Below are positions 31,701 through 33,424 of a stretch of DNA of 33,424 nucleotides, piece after piece; positions within the stretch are counted from its first letter, which is position 1; each line of letters opens with the position of its first letter. This DNA is from an uncultured Prevotellaceae bacterium (GTDB taxonomy: Bacteria > Bacteroidota > Bacteroidia > Bacteroidales > Bacteroidaceae): the NCBI GenBank assembly GCA_902799765.1, contig CADCBZ010000022.1, positions 1 through 33,424 of the forward strand, written 5' to 3'. The position numbers were made by a program, and so were the translations under genes. The notes under the pieces are model-generated. The model was not told where the DNA came from, ran no database searches, and saw nothing but the letters and a program-made list of their open reading frames with translations.

Positions 31701-32528
31701 CTATGTATTCTCTCGGATATTCATCGACGGCGGACAATCGTACATCACGCGGGCATGGTTGGTGCGGATGAGCTGGCTTTCCAGACATTGGCCGGATACG
31801 CGGTCGATGATGTCGCGATAGACCTCGCCATTACGATAGACCACCCCTTTCTCTCGCGAGAAGAATTCGTTTTCAGCATGAATGTGGAAGGTGTGAGGCT
31901 GCTGTTCCGTCGCCCGCAACTCGCCGCAGAGATATTCTTCGGTTGTCCAAAGTCGGAGCTGATAGGTGTTCTGAGTGTCGTTACGGAACCGATAGTCAAT
32001 GTAGTTGTATGAGATGCTGGTGCCAGTACCGAAGGGAATCTGGCGCCCGAAGTCAGGAAAGAGATCGAGTCCGTCGTGGTGATGGTGCTCCGTGATGGTC
32101 AGTTCGCTGTGCAGCACGAGCCAGTGGATCAGGTTTGACAGCTGGCATAGGCCACCACCGATGCCCTGCGAGGGTTGGCCCTTGGCGATGGTCAGGCCCT
32201 CCTTGTAACCTTTTCTTTTAGTAGTGCGCCCGATGAGCTTCCAAACGGAGAATGTCTCGCCAGGACGAATCACCAGCCCGTTGATGTGCTTTACTGCCAA
32301 GGCCAGATTCGTTGCCTTGTTCTCCTGTAACTGCATATTCACATTGCCCAATCTGCGACGGATGAGCGAGTTGTGGCGATAGACCAACACGGGGAATGAT
32401 GCTTCAGTGCGCTCAACGGCAAACTGGGTTTTGTGCAACAAGTCCTGAACATGCCGCTTGAGGATTTCCTTTTCCATCGAAAGCCGATAGGTGAAGGGAG
32501 ATAGCTCGCAAAACAATTTCCGTTTCAT
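31701..32528 (-). CDS. VanW family protein
   Basis: 275 residues beginning MKRKLFCELSPFTYRLSMEK, the typical start of short VanW proteins. The VanW core is clear: NLALAVKHINGLVIRPGETF, SVWKLIGRTTKRKGYKEG and the hallmark GIGGGLCQLSNLIHWLVLHS, then LTITEHHHHDGLDLFPDFGR. The function of VanW is unknown; it was named from vancomycin-resistance clusters but is widespread in strains with no such cluster. Nothing here suggests resistance. No signal peptide is evident. The promoter box at 32543-32550 leaves a very short leader. Confidence 0.9.
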   Translation of the reverse strand: MKRKLFCELSPFTYRLSMEKEILKRHVQDLLHKTQFAVERTEASFPVLVYRHNSLIRRRLGNVNMQLQENKATNLALAVKHINGLVIRPGETFSVWKLIGRTTKRKGYKEGLTIAKGQPSQGIGGGLCQLSNLIHWLVLHSELTITEHHHHDGLDLFPDFGRQIPFGTGTSISYNYIDYRFRNDTQNTYQLRLWTTEEYLCGELRATEQQPHTFHIHAENEFFSREKGVVYRNGEVYRDIIDRVSGQCLESQLIRTNHARVMYDCPPSMNIRENT

Positions 32529-32542
32529 ATCTTATACAACGG

Positions 32543-32550
32543 CAAAGATA
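32543..32550 (-). promoter_or_regulatory. Promoter -7 box of the VanW gene
   Basis: TATCTTTG on the minus strand, 14 bp before the start codon, implying a leader of under 10 nt. No TTG is seen at the expected upstream spacing. A second minus-strand TATCTTTG at 32682-32689 could give a longer transcript. Confidence 0.5.
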
Positions 32551-32711
32551 GTGATTTTCAGGATTATTTTCGTCATTTTGCGCTCATAATTAACAAATGT
32601 TGATTCTTGTCACGATTCGATTCACTCGTATGTTTAAGACCTATTTCTATCATTCTTCTTAAAGTATTGTAAACTTGGGCACAAAGATACGAATAATAAA
32701 GTAAAAATGAC

Positions 32712-32719
32712 TACCTTTG
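32712..32719 (+). promoter_or_regulatory. Promoter -7 box before the truncated M13 gene
   Basis: TACCTTTG fits TAnnTTTG. No clear -33 element is present. Downstream, 32738-32812 contains a short open stretch ending YDKVTR whose TGA overlaps the ATG at 32810; I do not recognise it. Confidence 0.4.
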
Positions 32720-32809
32720 CAAAGAAATTTATTACCTGTTCGGGCACGGATTCGTGTACAGTGATAAGCAGAAGCAATTCCGTCCGATTGGTTATGACAA
32801 AGTAACAAG

Positions 32810-33256
32810 ATGATAACAAAGGATGCTATAATGAATATGGAGAATTTTGAAGAGCAATTGAGAAAAGACCTGCATCAGTTCCTGTTGAGCATGATGAATA
32901 AGAAACAGAGCATGAAGCATTTGATGATATTTGCTGCCGTCATAATCATAAGCGGCACCATGGTACTGACCTCGTGCAGCGATGACAATCCTGTGGTGGT
33001 GACGGATGACAAGCCATGGACCATCAGCGCCGACGACATGGACCCGAAGGTGAGGCCTGGCGACGACTTCTTCATGTACTGCAACGGCGGCTATTGGCAA
33101 TCGACACACGTGCGTGAGGACACGCCGGAGATTGAATCGTTCGTGAGAACCGTCGTCACGACTGAAATAAAGAATAAGATTGCCGACCTTACCCTGCCCT
33201 CACTGGAAGTGCTCAAGGCTCACACAAGCCTCCAAAAACATTGCGAAGAATTGTAA
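32810..33256 (+). pseudogene. Truncated M13-family (neprilysin/PepO-like) peptidase lipoprotein
   Basis: 148-residue frame. From the Met at 32894 or 32912 it has a lipoprotein signal (MKHLMIFAAVIIISGTMVLT, then SCSDDN). After it, ISADDMDPKVRPGDDFFMYC and NGGYWQSTHVREDTPEIESF are the start of the M13 peptidase domain. Full-length M13 enzymes are about 650-700 residues with an HExxH zinc site. Here the frame ends after LEVLKAHTSLQKHCEEL and nothing of the catalytic half follows, so a deletion has removed it. A protein this short cannot be a peptidase; it is most likely a gene relic. The first 34 residues (to MNKK) are of unclear origin. Confidence 0.75.
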
Positions 33257-33278
33257 TGTGTCCGATAGTCTAGGTCAT

Positions 33279-33361
33279 ATTTCTTTGGATTTTTTCGATT
33301 ATGACCGAATTATTTATTTGGATTATTTTAATTCTTATCAAATTATTTGTTTGGATTATTT
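33279..33361. repeat. 33-bp tandem repeat, about two and a half units
   Basis: Similar blocks start at 33279, 33312 and 33345, each with ATTTnTTTGGATT followed by T-rich sequence. The period is exactly 33 bp. The third block supplies the TTTG of the next gene's promoter (33346-33349). In one frame the repeats spell an 11-residue pattern (ISLDFFDYDRI, IYLDYFNSYQI), but nothing else supports coding. Confidence 0.65.
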
Positions 33362-33377
33362 CTTTTTTGTATCTTTG
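33346..33377 (+). promoter_or_regulatory. Promoter of the gene starting at 33401
   Basis: TTTG (33346-33349), 20 bp, TATCTTTG (33370-33377), a perfect Bacteroidota promoter, 23 bp before an ATG. Confidence 0.65.
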
Positions 33378-33400
33378 CAGCGTGAAAACTCATAGCGCAA

Positions 33401-33424
33401 ATGTATTACGAACGAATCATAGAT
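33401..33424 (+). CDS. Start of a gene cut by the window edge (possibly an AAA/DUF4143 ATPase)
   Basis: Only eight codons are visible, MYYERIID. Many Bacteroidales DUF4143-type AAA ATPases begin with a similar M-x-Y-x-R-I-I-D, and the position behind a perfect promoter supports a real start. Eight residues are too few for a firm family call. Confidence 0.35.

Noticed and set aside
31701-32528. VanW gene as a sign of vancomycin resistance
   Set aside because: VanW proteins are widespread without resistance clusters, and no vanA/vanH/vanX-type gene is nearby.
32634-32819. 61-codon minus-strand frame between the VanW gene and the M13 relic
   Set aside because: It has no family resemblance and crosses two opposing promoter boxes.
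33180-33395. 71-codon frame with an 11-residue repeat (ISLDFFDYDRI, IYLDYFNSYQI)
   Set aside because: The peptide pattern follows from the 33-bp DNA repeat, and the frame overlaps the M13 relic and a promoter; nothing else supports coding.

Overview
The window reads as chromosomal DNA of a Bacteroidales bacterium, most likely Prevotellaceae. Genes are preceded by Bacteroidota-type promoters (a TAnnTTTG box, usually with TTG or TTTG about 20 bp upstream) and mostly lack strong Shine-Dalgarno sites. Families typical of the phylum are present: a HU-HIG protein with a 'smalltalk' peptide, a FISUMP protein, a type IX secretion plug protein, a Y_Y_Y/AraC membrane regulator and many small lipoproteins. 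I saw no rRNA, tRNA, CRISPR array or intact insertion sequence. All functions are read from sequence motifs; no database search was run.

Layout. 1-2290: a cut-off TlpA-like lipoprotein gene coupled to a cstA-family transporter, with a long leader holding a probable remnant of a SUMF1-family gene. 2291-3640: an AT-rich region with a 25-bp inverted repeat around a 38-bp palindrome, then a HU-HIG gene, a stable UUCG hairpin, a 33-residue smalltalk peptide and a terminator. 3622-4980: a FISUMP protein and a LolA-like protein. 5050-12148: a leucine operon, leuA-leuC-leuD-citramalate/isopropylmalate synthase-leuB-TPR protein, behind a leader that looks like a ribosome-mediated attenuator. 12192-13376: iron-type alcohol dehydrogenase. 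13477-16514: MORN/GH25 lysozyme, rlmH and T9SS plug protein. 16517-20906: a kinase-less membrane AraC regulator divergent from a secreted GH13 enzyme. 20824-28692: a seven-gene minus-strand run with two porins, imelysin, a di-heme oxidoreductase lipoprotein, a mono-heme lipoprotein, a Rid-family enzyme and a cytochrome-c-biogenesis-like fragment. 28896-29858: a hemerythrin/LuxR regulator divergent from that run. 29848-32528: an ion channel with a YARHG protein, then a VanW protein. 32682-33424: a broken M13 peptidase gene, 33-bp tandem repeats and the first codons of another gene.

How the parts fit. The leu leader peptide carries Leu and four consecutive Ile codons. The operon it controls carries a second LeuA-type synthase next to leuCD and leuB, which fits one transcript serving leucine and citramalate-based isoleucine synthesis. 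The porin-imelysin-cytochrome run looks like an envelope system for iron or another metal with redox chemistry. The divergent hemerythrin/LuxR protein is a natural candidate for its oxygen, NO or iron-responsive regulator. The GH13 gene and the regulator beside it recall a reduced Sus-like pair without SusC/SusD. The two regions I would look at first are the leu attenuator and the hemerythrin/LuxR-linked cytochrome-imelysin run.
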